DNA of 64,000 nt, from the NCBI GenBank assembly GCA_963578805.1, contig CAUZDY010000001.1:1-64000 (forward strand), written 5' to 3'. Of this stretch, positions 31,405-40,893 are shown piece after piece. Positions within the stretch are counted from its first letter, which is position 1, and each line of letters begins with the position of its first letter. The position numbers and the translations under genes were made by a program. The DNA is from CAUZIB01 sp963578805 (GTDB lineage: Bacteria > Acidobacteriota > Vicinamibacteria > Vicinamibacterales > UBA8438). Under the pieces are notes generated by a model that saw nothing but the letters and a program-made list of their open reading frames with translations, was not told where the DNA came from and searched no databases.

Positions 31405-34050
31405 CTAGACGTCTAGGTTCTTGACGTCGAGCGCATGGTCTTCGATGAACTTCCGTCTGGGCTCGACATGGTCACCCATGAGGGTGGTGAACATCAGGTC
31501 GGCCTCGGCGTCGTCCTCAGCTCGAACCTGAAGCAGGGTCCTCGACTCTGGCTTCATCGTGGTTTCCCAGAGCTGGTCGGGGTTCATCTCTCCCAACCCT
31601 TTGTAGCGATTGACGGCGACCCCCCGCTTTCCTGCCGTGATGAAGAACTCGACGAGCGCATCAATCGAGTCGATCTGAACATCCTGGTCCTTGTCGCCTT
31701 CCCTCGGCTCTGACACGAGCTTTGCCGAAGGATCGGTTGGCGCACCCCCGATGTTTGTGGCGTCGACGACCACGCCTCCGGCGTCGGCGTCAGCAGCATC
31801 ACTGACCACCTCCTGAGGAGCGGAGACGGTCGACACGACGAGCGGGCCATCGAGCACCGCACGGACATCTTGGTCCTCGAAACTCGCCAGCAGCGCTCGA
31901 TACTCCACCAACGTCGCGAAGTCGACGTCTACCGAGTGGCGACGGGGGTATCCAGCAGACCGGTCTTCCACGTGCAATACAAACGCGTTGTGTTCCTCGT
32001 CGGTTCCGACCGACGTGGTCCGAGTCCCCGAACTCACCTCGTGGGCCAGGCTTTCCACCGCCGCTCTGTCAGAAAAAAAGCTGCGGCCTCTGGCCCCGCG
32101 TGACAACAAGGCCACAACCACGTCCCGACTCACGCCCCGACGTTCGACCACCTGCACAAGCTTCCGAAACGCCATCGCTTTGTGGAGAACCTCTTCAAGA
32201 CGCGCCCCGGACAGCTCCATCCCTCGTGTCGGGAAACCTAGCGTTCGAGATTCACTGGCTCGGCGGATCAGCCAACTCTCCAGCTCCCGGTCGTCCTTGA
32301 TGTAGGTCTCGGCCCGGCCGCGTTTCGCACGATACAAAGGCGGCTGGGCGATGTAAACATACCCTTCCTCGATCAGCGCCCGCATCTGTCGGTAGAAAAA
32401 CGTCAACAGCAGCGTCCGAATGTGGGACCCGTCCACGTCGGCGTCAGTCATGATGATGACGCGATGATAGCGAAGCTTAGACAGATCGAAATCGTCTTTC
32501 CCGATTCCGCAGCCTAGTGCTGCGATCATCGTTTTAATCTCGTCACTGCTCAGCATCTTGTCGAAGCGAGCTTTCTCGACGTTTAGAATCTTGCCTTTGA
32601 TCGGCAAGACGGCCTGAAAGCCTCGATCCCGTCCCTGCTTCGCCGACCCACCGGCTGACTCACCCTCCACGATGTAGATCTCACTCTTGGCGGGATCGCG
32701 CTCCTGACAATCGGCCAACTTGCCTGGCAGTGAGCTCTTATCAAGCGCACCTTTCCGACGCACGAGGTCGCGGGCGCTGCGCGCGGCTTCACGAGCCCGA
32801 GCGGCCTCGATCGCCTTGTTGACGATCCGCTTAGCGACGGCTGGATTTTCCTCCAGGAAGGCGCCCAATTTGTCATTAATGATCGCCTCGACGATTCCCT
32901 TGACTTCGGTATTGCCAAGCTTTGTTTTCGTTTGGCCTTCAAACTGCGGCTCCGGGATCTTCACGCTGACAACCGCGACGAGCCCCTCTCGGATGTCGTC
33001 TCCACTGACGCTCTCCTTGAGGTCTTTCGACAGGTTGTTCTTGTTGGCGTAGGTGTTCAGCGTTCGGGTGAGCGCCGACCGAAACCCCGACAGGTGGGTG
33101 CCCCCCTCCTGGGTGTTGATGTTGTTCGCGAACGAGTACACCGTGTCGGCGTAACCATCGTTCCATTGCAGCGCGATCTCGGCGACGATCCCCTCGCGCT
33201 CGCCCCGCATGTAGATCGGGGTCGTATTCACCGCTGTTCGGTTCTTGTTGAGGAACTTGACAAAGGAGATAATCCCGCCTTCGTACTGAAATCGATGACT
33301 CTTTTCCGTCCGCTCGTCATCGATGGTGATCGTGACGCCTGCGTTGAGGAAGGCCAGTTCCCGGAGTCGCTGTGACAGGGTGTCGAAACTAAACTCGACT
33401 GTTTCGAAAACCTTGTCGTCGGGCCTGAATGTGATCTTTGTCCCACGGCGTTTGGTTGTTCCGGTGACCTCGAGGGCGCTCGTGGCCTGCCCCCGCATGT
33501 AGGTCTGGTTAAACGCCTGGCCGTCGCGCCAGATCTCAAGCTCGACCGACTTCGACAAGGCATTTACAACTGAGACACCCACACCGTGTAACCCGCCTGA
33601 CACCTTGTAGCTCTTGTTGTCGAACTTGCCGCCGGCATGGAGAACTGTCATCACGACTTCAGCAGCCGTCTTACCGCTGGCATGCTGGTCAACCGGAATA
33701 CCGCGACCGTTGTCGATAACCGTGACGGAATTATCAATGTGTACCGTCACCGCGATGGTATCGCAGTATCCACCAAGTGCTTCATCGATCGAGTTGTCGA
33801 CGACTTCGTATACGAGGTGATGGAGGCCGGGTGCGCCGGTCGAGCCAATATACATTGCCGGGCGCTTCCGGACAGCTTCAAGCCCTTCGAGAACCTTAAT
33901 CTTGTCCGCCCGGTAATCGCTCGAGTCGGCTGTGTTGACCTTAGTAACTGGCTCACCTGACGCACTGGTCCTCTGGAGATCCTTGTTTTCAAGTTGCGTC
34001 ATTCTGTTTGCTCTATCTCGTGAGCTTGGGGAAGGTAGGCCGTTACTCAT
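31405..34050 (-). CDS. gyrB: DNA gyrase subunit B
   Basis: 881 residues, longer than E. coli GyrB (804). The extra length lies in an N-terminal extension of about 45 residues before YRADKIKVLEGLEAVRKRPA and in the Gram-negative-type insert before VEFFITAGKRGVAVNRYKGL. The GHKL ATPase has EVVDNSIDEALGG and DNGRGIPVD; the TOPRIM domain has EGESAGGSAKQGRD and MTDADVDGSHIRTLLLTFFYR-like sequence. ATG 34050 overlaps the dnaN stop (ATGA). An alternative start is ATG 34002 (MTQLENKDLQ). It forms a dnaN-gyrB-gyrA operon. Confidence 0.97.
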   Translation of the reverse strand: MSNGLPSPSSRDRANRMTQLENKDLQRTSASGEPVTKVNTADSSDYRADKIKVLEGLEAVRKRPAMYIGSTGAPGLHHLVYEVVDNSIDEALGGYCDTIAVTVHIDNSVTVIDNGRGIPVDQHASGKTAAEVVMTVLHAGGKFDNKSYKVSGGLHGVGVSVVNALSKSVELEIWRDGQAFNQTYMRGQATSALEVTGTTKRRGTKITFRPDDKVFETVEFSFDTLSQRLRELAFLNAGVTITIDDERTEKSHRFQYEGGIISFVKFLNKNRTAVNTTPIYMRGEREGIVAEIALQWNDGYADTVYSFANNINTQEGGTHLSGFRSALTRTLNTYANKNNLSKDLKESVSGDDIREGLVAVVSVKIPEPQFEGQTKTKLGNTEVKGIVEAIINDKLGAFLEENPAVAKRIVNKAIEAARAREAARSARDLVRRKGALDKSSLPGKLADCQERDPAKSEIYIVEGESAGGSAKQGRDRGFQAVLPIKGKILNVEKARFDKMLSSDEIKTMIAALGCGIGKDDFDLSKLRYHRVIIMTDADVDGSHIRTLLLTFFYRQMRALIEEGYVYIAQPPLYRAKRGRAETYIKDDRELESWLIRRASESRTLGFPTRGMELSGARLEEVLHKAMAFRKLVQVVERRGVSRDVVVALLSRGARGRSFFSDRAAVESLAHEVSSGTRTTSVGTDEEHNAFVLHVEDRSAGYPRRHSVDVDFATLVEYRALLASFEDQDVRAVLDGPLVVSTVSAPQEVVSDAADADAGGVVVDATNIGGAPTDPSAKLVSEPREGDKDQDVQIDSIDALVEFFITAGKRGVAVNRYKGLGEMNPDQLWETTMKPESRTLLQVRAEDDAEADLMFTTLMGDHVEPRRKFIEDHALDVKNLDV

Positions 34051-35165
34051 ACGCGCATCGGCATAATGACGTAGGTGTAGTCACAGCCGTCTGATTCCAC
34101 CGGCGTCATAACTGCTTGACTCATCTCGTCCTTAAGATGCAACTGCACACCACTGGAATCAGCCACACTCAAAAAATCAAGAATATACTGCGCGTTAAAG
34201 CAAATCTCGACGTCTTCCCCGCCATATTCGATGGTAAGAGTTTCGGTGGCTTCACCAAGCTCTGGACTATTTGACGTGATATCAACGCGATCTTTACTAA
34301 TCTGAAGTTTTACAGCTTTAGACCGTTCACTTGATAAAAGCGCAACCCGCTTAATGGCACTAGTGAGCCGATCTCTCTCGAACTCAATCGTCTTATTGTT
34401 CGACTTAGGAACCACCCGCTCATAGGCGGGAAACTGCGCGTCAATAACCCGTGAAATAAGCTGCCGTCCATCAACGTTGAAAAAGAGGTGGTTCTCTCCG
34501 GCGAGGTATTGCACATCCTTATCACCGTTAGTGAGTAACCGTGCGAGTTCCAATAACGTTTTCTTTGGAAGGATGGCTTTAACTTCGTCCTCTTCACCTT
34601 TTATCTTCTCGCGGGTGGTGGTAACTAGTGCAAGCCGATGTCCATCGGTCGCAACTAACTGCATCTTTCCCGGCTGCAACACAAGTAACGCTCCATTTAA
34701 AAAATAACGAGTATCTTCACCTGTGATCGCAAACTGTGTTTTTGTGACCATTTCTCTTAACCCAGCCCGCGGTAGTGATACCAACGACGACTCTTCAGTA
34801 GTCTCAGGTAGCGTGGGAAAATCCTCGCGCGGTAATGTCTGCATCCGTGAATCAAAATGGTCAGCGGAAACCTTAACCGACCCCTTAACACCCTCTTTTA
34901 TTTGAATTTTTGTCTCGGGTAGTGCGCGAACGATTTCGTATAGCTTCTTTGCCGGGATTGTAAGTGAGCCACCCTTAACCACTGATGCCACACACGTACT
35001 CCTGAGACCCACTTCAAGGTCAGTTGCAAGTAAGCGAACCAACCCATCACCACTAGTCTCAATAAGCACATTTCCTAAAATAGGAATAGTGTTTTTTCGT
35101 TCAATAATTCCTTGAAATAATTGCAGCTCAGGCAGTAGATCACTCTTACGAACAGTTAGTTCCAT
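34047..35165 (-). CDS. dnaN: DNA polymerase III beta subunit (sliding clamp)
   Basis: 372 residues, three repeated clamp domains. N-terminus MELTVRKSDLLPELQLFQGI, then KNTIPILGNVLIE; ATDLEVGLR; central TRYFLNGALLVL and VATDGHRLALV; the C-terminus ends VIMPMRV, the canonical (Y)V(V/I)MP(M/L)R. It encircles DNA and tethers polymerase. Codon use is more AT-rich than in gyrB and gyrA downstream, grading into the AT-rich origin spacer. dnaA, normally upstream, is absent here. Confidence 0.98.
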   Translation of the reverse strand: MELTVRKSDLLPELQLFQGIIERKNTIPILGNVLIETSGDGLVRLLATDLEVGLRSTCVASVVKGGSLTIPAKKLYEIVRALPETKIQIKEGVKGSVKVSADHFDSRMQTLPREDFPTLPETTEESSLVSLPRAGLREMVTKTQFAITGEDTRYFLNGALLVLQPGKMQLVATDGHRLALVTTTREKIKGEEDEVKAILPKKTLLELARLLTNGDKDVQYLAGENHLFFNVDGRQLISRVIDAQFPAYERVVPKSNNKTIEFERDRLTSAIKRVALLSSERSKAVKLQISKDRVDITSNSPELGEATETLTIEYGGEDVEICFNAQYILDFLSVADSSGVQLHLKDEMSQAVMTPVESDGCDYTYVIMPMRV

Positions 35166-35367
35166 GTGGTTAACGACCTTGGTAAAGGGGTCTAAACGGA
35201 ACGATTAAGCTTTTTATATAAACGTATAAAACTGTATTAGATTATATCAATAATATAAGTCTGTTTAAAGATGTTTATTGAATATAAAACTATATATATC
35301 AACACCTTACAGTTTTGTTTTCTTGTTGATGTTTTTAGTTTTACCTTCACCTTCTTGTTGATAAAAT

Positions 35368-35376
35368 TTATCCACA
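35368..35376 (+). promoter_or_regulatory. perfect DnaA box
   Basis: TTATCCACA, identical to the E. coli R1-type consensus for DnaA binding. Confidence 0.8.
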
Positions 35377-35379
35377 GCT

Positions 35380-35388
35380 TTGTCCACA
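35380..35388 (+). promoter_or_regulatory. near-consensus DnaA box
   Basis: TTGTCCACA, one mismatch from TTATCCACA, same orientation and only three bases after the perfect box. The close spacing supports cooperative DnaA binding. Confidence 0.6.
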
Positions 35389-36102
35389 GCCCGATATTGT
35401 TAATTATGTGAAGAGGGAGTAAACCGAGTAGTTTTTAACCGTTTAAGAGACTTTAAAAACTGTGTATAAAAGTGTGGAAATCTTTAACTTTTTAGATCGA
35501 GTAAATCACTATTAAGTGATGTTTTCCGTTAAAACATTTTCCGATCTTTAAAGGAAGAAAGTTATTACTTAGGAGAAAAAAGACATACACGAAATTTTGG
35601 CACGGAAGTGTGAAATATTTTAAGTTGTTTTGAGACGTGAAATCGATCGCTTTTAAGGTGGTAGTTATTGGCGACAAACCCAATAACGCTGATTAATATC
35701 AATAATAAATTTAAAAGCCTTCTCACTAGAGCTCGGTAAAACCTTGGCGATCACGCCAACGTAGTGTTCTGTTAACCAGTCACTGATAAAGACCGTTTAT
35801 TGCAGGAAAACCCAGTTTTAACCCTAATCACCGACAAATCTTGTCGGCCGGAACTGGTTGTAAAAGCTGTAATGTTTAACTTTTGTCTCGATCCGATCAA
35901 AAATGTCACCTTTAACGTTTTACGCCATATAAACCTTAAAAAAAGGCTACCTTTCGCCTTAAAAGGAGGCTTGAGTTGCCGCAATCTGTGAACAAGTGAG
36001 AACGTTATATGGCTAAATAATATAGGTTTTAATAACAAATACGGTTTAAACGAGCCAGAAAAAACAGGCGACAGGGAAGGGTTGGGGCGAAAACCCTGAA
36101 AT

Positions 36103-36131
36103 TTCCACAATTTCTTCCACAGTTGTGGAAA
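36103..36131. promoter_or_regulatory. cluster of DnaA-box-like TTTCCACA motifs with inverted repeat
   Basis: TTTCCACAA at 36103-36111, then the inverted repeat TTCCACA-GT-TGTGGAA at 36116-36131. These are degenerate DnaA-box-like sequences at the rpmH side of the origin spacer. Confidence 0.45.
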
Positions 36132-36250
36132 ACTAGGCAGTGGGAGCTTTTAATTGGCTCAGGCTGTCGGATACAGCATACGGATGGTGGTCAGGTAATC
36201 GACAGAGAAAGTTAAAATCGTGACCGTATAGCTTTTGGTATCGCCCTACA

Positions 36251-36280
36251 TTGACACAAAATAGAGCGCCTGGATATCAT
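36251..36280 (+). promoter_or_regulatory. sigma-70 promoter of the rpmH operon
   Basis: TTGACA (36251-36256, perfect -35), 18 bases, then TATCAT (36275-36280, 5 of 6 for the -10 box). It lies 66 bases before the rpmH ATG, in the expected direction and with no competing signal as good. Confidence 0.7.
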
Positions 36281-36346
36281 GTAGAGTTCGCGTTCGGTGT
36301 GAGGCTTCATGCGATTCACCGGCGTAGGTAGGAAGATTCGGATAGA

Positions 36347-36484
36347 ATGAAGCGCACTTATCAACCGAACCAACGTCGCCGAAAACGGACTCACGGGTTT
36401 CGGAAACGGATGAGCACAAAGAATGGCCGTCGGATTATACAGAACCGCCGAGCCAAGGGACGTAACCGGTTGTCAGTCTCGTAA
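36347..36484 (+). CDS. rpmH: 50S ribosomal protein L34
   Basis: 45 residues, nearly all basic: MKRTYQPNQRRRKRTHGFRK, then RMSTKNGRRIIQNRRAKGRN and RLSVS. This is the universal L34 sequence pattern (RTYQP...(R/K)..(K/R)HGFR.RM.T..GR....RR.KGR..LS). First gene of the conserved rpmH-rnpA-yidD-yidC-jag-mnmE block next to the origin, transcribed from the promoter at 36251-36280. Confidence 0.97.
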   Translation: MKRTYQPNQRRRKRTHGFRKRMSTKNGRRIIQNRRAKGRNRLSVS

Positions 36485-36511
36485 GCTTCTTTAATACAAC
36501 TACTTAAACAA

Positions 36512-36862
36512 GTGGACCGAACCCTGACCCGCCGAGAACGGCTTCGGCGGAGGCCAGAGTTCCTGCGCGTGCAACAGCAGGGTGTTCGGACAAGGGGGCG
36601 ATACATCACGCTTTTCATGCTCCCGAACAATCTGGAGACCACTCGGCTGGGAATCGTAGCGACGCGTCGGCTTGGAGACGCGGCCTGCCGGAACCGCTCA
36701 AAGCGTATCGTCCGTGAAATCTACCGTCTGAATAAGAGTCAGTACGATGGGCCGGCGGTCGACATCGTCGTGATGCCGCGACCAGGTTTCTCGGATATGC
36801 CGTTTAACACTCTTCAGGCTGACTACCTCTCAACGTTGAGACGATATGAACAATCCAGGTAG
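36512..36862 (+). CDS. rnpA: ribonuclease P protein component
   Basis: 116 residues starting at GTG. The protein cofactor of RNase P, which matures tRNA 5' ends. The RNR signature helix DAACRNRSKRIVREIYRLNK is present, preceded by LTRRERLRRRPEFLRVQQQG and TRLGIVATRR. The last 17 bases overlap yidD. The RNA subunit gene rnpB is not in this window. Confidence 0.95.
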   Translation: MDRTLTRRERLRRRPEFLRVQQQGVRTRGRYITLFMLPNNLETTRLGIVATRRLGDAACRNRSKRIVREIYRLNKSQYDGPAVDIVVMPRPGFSDMPFNTLQADYLSTLRRYEQSR

Positions 36863-37124
36863 CGTCGATTTAACTCGTGCGAATTGGCTAGCAACACGAG
36901 CGCTGCTTAGTCTTGTTTCTATCTATAAACTCTTTTTTTCATACCTGTTTACAGGGTCATGCCGGTTTGTTCCCTCCTGTTCCTTGTATGCCCAGGAGGC
37001 ACTGCTTAAGCATGGCGCGCTGAAGGGGAGTTGGCTAGCTTTTCGGCGCCTGGTCAGGTGTCATCCGCTTTGTGAGGGCGGACTTGACCAGGTTCCTGAG
37101 TCTAGTCGGCGGGCGTTGCATTAG
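36846..37124 (+). CDS. yidD: membrane protein insertion efficiency factor YidD
   Basis: 92 residues. Signature GSCRFVPSCSLYAQEALLKH, then GALKGSWLAFRRLVRCHPLC and EGGLDQVPE, with the conserved Cys residues. An amphipathic N-terminal segment precedes it (LLSLVSIYKLFFSYLF). It helps YidC insert inner-membrane proteins. ATG lies inside rnpA, so translation is probably coupled, and yidC starts 18 bases after the stop. Confidence 0.95.
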   Translation: MNNPGSVDLTRANWLATRALLSLVSIYKLFFSYLFTGSCRFVPSCSLYAQEALLKHGALKGSWLAFRRLVRCHPLCEGGLDQVPESSRRALH

Positions 37125-37142
37125 AGCCGCCACAAGTCCCCT

Positions 37143-38927
37143 ATGGAGAGAAGGGTTCTCCTCGCCGTCTTCTTGTCGTTTCTGGTTCTGTACGGGTATC
37201 AGGCGCTGTTTGTTCCAGCACCGCCACCTCAGGATTCCATTACGCGCGAGGGTCTTCGGCAAGAAGACGAGCCGCCACCCGCTGCGTCTCCAGGTACACC
37301 GGTGCCACCAACTCCTCAACGTGGCCGAATCGCCGCCGTAGAGCGACCCACGACGGACCCTATCGTTTCCGACACAGTGTCACGTGACATCATCGTCGAG
37401 AGTGACTTCTTCCGGGCGGTGTTCGTAAATCGTGGGGCAGAACTCGTCAGCTGGCAGCTCAAAGAGTATTTGACTGGTGGGCGACCGGTTGAGCTGGTTC
37501 TTCAGTCGCTTCCGTCGGAAGAACCCTGGCCATTTACGCTAGCGTTCGACGACGAAGACCTCACCTATCTGGCGAATGAAGCGCTCTTTCGGCCGAGCCA
37601 TAACGAGCTACGCCTGTCCGGGTCACCTGAGACCCTGGTGTTTGACTATCAGGATGCCTCCGGGTTCTCGATCCGCAAGACCTTTACATTCGATCCAGTA
37701 ACTAGCCCCTTCGTCCTCCGACTGACTGTCGAGGCGCGAGTAGGGGACGAGGTGCTCCACCCGGCCGTTCAATGGGGACCAGGGCTCGGCGGCGTGGAGG
37801 GTGGGGATTCCATGTTTGCGTTTAGGCAGGGCCCTCGGGGTTTGATGTATGGGCGGATCTCCGAAGGAGATGGACTACTCTCGGCGGATCCGTCGGTGGA
37901 GAGACCGGATCGAGCGGATGTCGCCGTGCAACCAGTCTATGACGGCCTGCTCGACTTCGTTGGTGTGGACAACCATTACTTCGCCGCGGTGGCGTTGCCC
38001 GAGCAACAGCACATAGCGGCGATCTACCGTGCTGTGCAGCTCCCGCCACTGACACCAGACGGGGAGACACGCGACCTAATGGCCTTTGAGTTGCAGGCTC
38101 CAAACGGGATAAACGACGTCGCGTTCTTTCTCGGACCGAAGGATTTTGAAATTCTCGAGAGCACTTCCTCGGCGTTAGTTCGTGCGATCGATTTCGGCTG
38201 GATGTCCGTGCTTGTCGTCCCGTTGTACCGCACCCTGAAGTGGGCCTATAGTTGGGTCGGCAACTACGGCTTCGCCATCATTCTCGTCACGGTCCTGGTC
38301 AACGTCATCATCTTCCCTCTGCGCCATAAGAGCGTCTCGTCGATGCGTAAGATGCAGGAGATCCAGCCAGAGATGAAGGCCATACAGGAACGATTCGCGC
38401 ACCTTAAGGCGACTGATCCTGAGAAGCAGAAGATGAACCAAGAGGTCATGGCGCTATATCGTGACCGTGGCGTTAACCCCGTGAGTGGCTGCTTACCGAT
38501 GCTCCTCACGATGCCGATTCTCTTTGCGTTCTATCGTCTCTTGTCGATGGTGATCGAGCTTCGCGGCGCGCCCTTCGTTCTCTGGATCAACGATCTGTCT
38601 GTACATGACCCGTTCTACGTCACACCGGTCATCATGGGGGCGTCGATGGTCGTCCAACAACGGCTGACACCAGCACAGGGCGATCCGATGCAACAACGGA
38701 TCATGATGTTAATGCCGATCATGTTCACGTTTATGTTCCTGTGGGCACCGAGCGGGCTGGTCATCTACTGGTTAACGAGCAACTTGCTTGGTATCGGACA
38801 ACAATTAGTGACTTATCGGATTATTGGGCCTCCTAAAATTCGAACGATTCGCCCACCGGCCGAGCGACGAGTCAAAGTGAAAAAAAGCAAAAAAAAGGCT
38901 TCTGGTCCGCAGCCTGAGACGAAGTGA
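37143..38927 (+). CDS. yidC: membrane protein insertase YidC
   Basis: 594 residues, Gram-negative type. N-terminal anchor (VLLAVFLSFLVLYGYQALFV), a long periplasmic beta-domain (about residues 80-330), then the five-helix insertase core: YRTLKWAYSWVGNYGFAIIL, PLRHKSVSSMRKMQEIQPEM, VNPVSGCLPMLLTMPILFAF and MFTFMFLWAPSGLVIYWLTS. The tail is Lys-rich (RRVKVKKSKKKASGPQ). It inserts inner-membrane proteins with or without SecYEG. The large periplasmic domain supports a diderm cell. Confidence 0.97.
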   Translation: MERRVLLAVFLSFLVLYGYQALFVPAPPPQDSITREGLRQEDEPPPAASPGTPVPPTPQRGRIAAVERPTTDPIVSDTVSRDIIVESDFFRAVFVNRGAELVSWQLKEYLTGGRPVELVLQSLPSEEPWPFTLAFDDEDLTYLANEALFRPSHNELRLSGSPETLVFDYQDASGFSIRKTFTFDPVTSPFVLRLTVEARVGDEVLHPAVQWGPGLGGVEGGDSMFAFRQGPRGLMYGRISEGDGLLSADPSVERPDRADVAVQPVYDGLLDFVGVDNHYFAAVALPEQQHIAAIYRAVQLPPLTPDGETRDLMAFELQAPNGINDVAFFLGPKDFEILESTSSALVRAIDFGWMSVLVVPLYRTLKWAYSWVGNYGFAIILVTVLVNVIIFPLRHKSVSSMRKMQEIQPEMKAIQERFAHLKATDPEKQKMNQEVMALYRDRGVNPVSGCLPMLLTMPILFAFYRLLSMVIELRGAPFVLWINDLSVHDPFYVTPVIMGASMVVQQRLTPAQGDPMQQRIMMLMPIMFTFMFLWAPSGLVIYWLTSNLLGIGQQLVTYRIIGPPKIRTIRPPAERRVKVKKSKKKASGPQPETK

Positions 38928-38934
38928 GGACGAT

Positions 38935-39387
38935 GTGACAGATGATCGCAACACGAGGATGGTTGACTTTGTGCTATCGGTAACGTCGGCGATGGGTCTT
39001 TCCGCGGAGGTGTCGATTGAACCGATCGAGGACGGTACCCGAATCGTCGTCAACGGCGAGGATTGCCAGGTTTTGGTCAGGCGTAAAGCAGTAGCGCTGG
39101 ATGCGCTTCAACACATTGTTAACGCCGCTTTCCGGCGTGAGCACCCAGGACGACACATTGTTGTCGATAGCCTGGACTACCGCAAAGCCAAGGATGCTGA
39201 GCTGAGGGAAACGGCGAAGCTCCTGGCGGAGCGGGCCCGCGAGACTGGCGAACCGCAGGAAATTGGTCCATTGAATCCTTACGCCCGCCGAATCGTGCAC
39301 CTGGCCCTTACGGAAGACCCCTTCGCGTCAACAGAGAGTATCGGTGATGCCTTTCTCAAGACCGTTGTGATTACCGCGGAGTCGTGA
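38935..39387 (+). CDS. jag: KH/R3H RNA-binding protein (Jag/KhpB-like)
   Basis: 150 residues starting at GTG, seven bases after yidC. A KH-like domain (VVNGEDCQVLVRRKAVALDA, LQHIVNAAFRREHPGRHIVV) is followed by an R3H domain (ETAKLLAERARETGEPQEIG, PLNPYARRIVHLALTEDP) with the R-x3-H pair ARRIVH. The N-terminal Jag-N domain of the Gram-positive protein is missing, which is usual outside Firmicutes. It probably binds mRNA or rRNA. Confidence 0.92.
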   Translation: MTDDRNTRMVDFVLSVTSAMGLSAEVSIEPIEDGTRIVVNGEDCQVLVRRKAVALDALQHIVNAAFRREHPGRHIVVDSLDYRKAKDAELRETAKLLAERARETGEPQEIGPLNPYARRIVHLALTEDPFASTESIGDAFLKTVVITAES

Positions 39388-39406
39388 ACTAAGGACACCA
39401 GGCTAG

Positions 39407-40783
39407 ATGTATTCTCCCGACGACACGATCGTGGCGATCTCAACGCCACCAGGGCGTGGCGGGATCGGGGTGGTCCGCATAAGCGGACCTAACGCGTTGG
39501 TCACCGTCCGGGCAATATTGCTTCGGACCCAGCCCCTTGAGCCGCGCCGCGCCACCGTCACCGCGGTCGTATCCCCGACCAGTGGACAGCGTGTCGACCG
39601 AGTCTTGGTCACGTATTTTCCAGAGCCTGCCTCTTATACCGGAGAAGACGTGGTCGAGATCAGCGGCCATGGCAGTCCGGTCTTGCTTCGACGAATTATC
39701 GACCTTGCCGTGTCTGCTGGAGCTCGACTCGCGGAGCCCGGGGAGTTCACGCTACGCGCATTTCTTAATGGACAGATCGATCTCGTTCAGGCCGAGGCGG
39801 TCGGCGATCTCATCAAGGCGGTCACACCCCTCCAAGCGCGAGCCGCGTTTGATCAGCTGGAGGGGACCATCACAAGACAGATCTCGGAGATAGAGAGTGC
39901 GTTGTTTGATCTCGTCACCCGACTCGAAGCCTCAGTCGATTTTCCGGAGGAGGGTTATCATTTCGTCGACGCCACAGCTGTGGGCGCCACCACGAATCAA
40001 TTGATCAACCAGACCGAGCGGCTCCTCAGCGACTCGCAGCGGGGTCGGCTCCTGCGTGAAGGTGGCCAGGTCGTCATTTTAGGCAAACCGAATGTCGGCA
40101 AGTCGACACTGTTCAACCTTCTACTTGGTACGCCCCGCGCGATTGTGACGGACGTGGCTGGAACAACACGCGACCTGCTGACCGAGACGCTGGATCTGAA
40201 CGGCATTGCCGTTACGCTGGTTGACACCGCAGGCATGAGGTCGACCCGGGACGTAATCGAATCAGAGGGTGTGAACCGCGCGCGTGGTGCGCTGGACGTG
40301 GCCAGAGTCGTCATACTTGTGCTCGACCAATCACGGCCGCTGGAAGGTGACGACACCGGGCTACTCGATTTGACCCAGTCGGTCGACAGAGTCGTGGTCG
40401 TCAATAAGATCGACTTACCACCTGCGTGGACCAACGTCGACGTCACGACCGGCCCATGCACGGAGACAATCGTACGGATTTCCTTGATCGACGACGAAGG
40501 CGACGCCTGCACGCGAGTGTCCCAGGCTGTCGCCGATGTCTTACTTTCCGGCGAGGAGTTACGTGACCCGCCGGCGATTACCAATCTCAGACACGTCGAC
40601 TTACTGGAGCGAGCGCGCACGGCTCTCATGCGGGCCGCCGCCGCGGCCGCCGACAACGCCCCAGAGGAGCTTGTTCTCGCCGATCTTGCGGACGCGCAGC
40701 AAGCGCTCGGGGCCGTTACGGGTCAGCGCACACCAGAAGAAGTGCTTCATCGAATTTTCGAGGAGTTCTGCATAGGGAAATAG
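39407..40783 (+). CDS. mnmE: tRNA modification GTPase MnmE
   Basis: 458 residues. With MnmG it installs the 5-carboxymethylaminomethyl group on wobble U34 of certain tRNAs. An N-terminal tetrahydrofolate-binding domain (STPPGRGGIGVVRISGPNA, EPGEFTLRAFLNGQIDL) leads into helices with an inserted G domain: GKPNVGKSTLFN, DVAGTTRD, DTAGMRSTRD and VVVNKID. The C-terminus is EFCIGK, carrying the family's catalytic-site Cys. The partner gene mnmG follows. Confidence 0.97.
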   Translation: MYSPDDTIVAISTPPGRGGIGVVRISGPNALVTVRAILLRTQPLEPRRATVTAVVSPTSGQRVDRVLVTYFPEPASYTGEDVVEISGHGSPVLLRRIIDLAVSAGARLAEPGEFTLRAFLNGQIDLVQAEAVGDLIKAVTPLQARAAFDQLEGTITRQISEIESALFDLVTRLEASVDFPEEGYHFVDATAVGATTNQLINQTERLLSDSQRGRLLREGGQVVILGKPNVGKSTLFNLLLGTPRAIVTDVAGTTRDLLTETLDLNGIAVTLVDTAGMRSTRDVIESEGVNRARGALDVARVVILVLDQSRPLEGDDTGLLDLTQSVDRVVVVNKIDLPPAWTNVDVTTGPCTETIVRISLIDDEGDACTRVSQAVADVLLSGEELRDPPAITNLRHVDLLERARTALMRAAAAAADNAPEELVLADLADAQQALGAVTGQRTPEEVLHRIFEEFCIGK

Positions 40784-40893
40784 TCGTGAATCGGCGGTGT
40801 CATTGGTCACGATTCGAAAAAAGACAGGAGAGCCATGCCGGTCCACATTTCGTGACCTTCGATCCCTGACCCACGACTGGTGATCCTCAACTC

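Larger units (their letters stand above)
35166..36250. other. predicted chromosomal replication origin (oriC)
   Basis: A 1.1-kb strongly AT-rich non-coding gap between dnaN (leftward) and rpmH (rightward), the classic origin neighbourhood. An extremely AT-rich tract (35,205-35,330, rich in tatataa and attatat) could be the unwinding element. It is followed by a perfect DnaA box at 35368-35376 and near-matches at 35380-35388 and 36103-36131. Genes on either side diverge so that both are leading-strand. No protein-coding gene or dnaA fragment could be found inside. Confidence 0.75.

Noticed and set aside
35500..36110. short ORFs in the origin spacer considered as a dnaA remnant
   Set aside because: None contains DnaA motifs (AAA+ Walker A, or the HHSTV DNA-binding signature).
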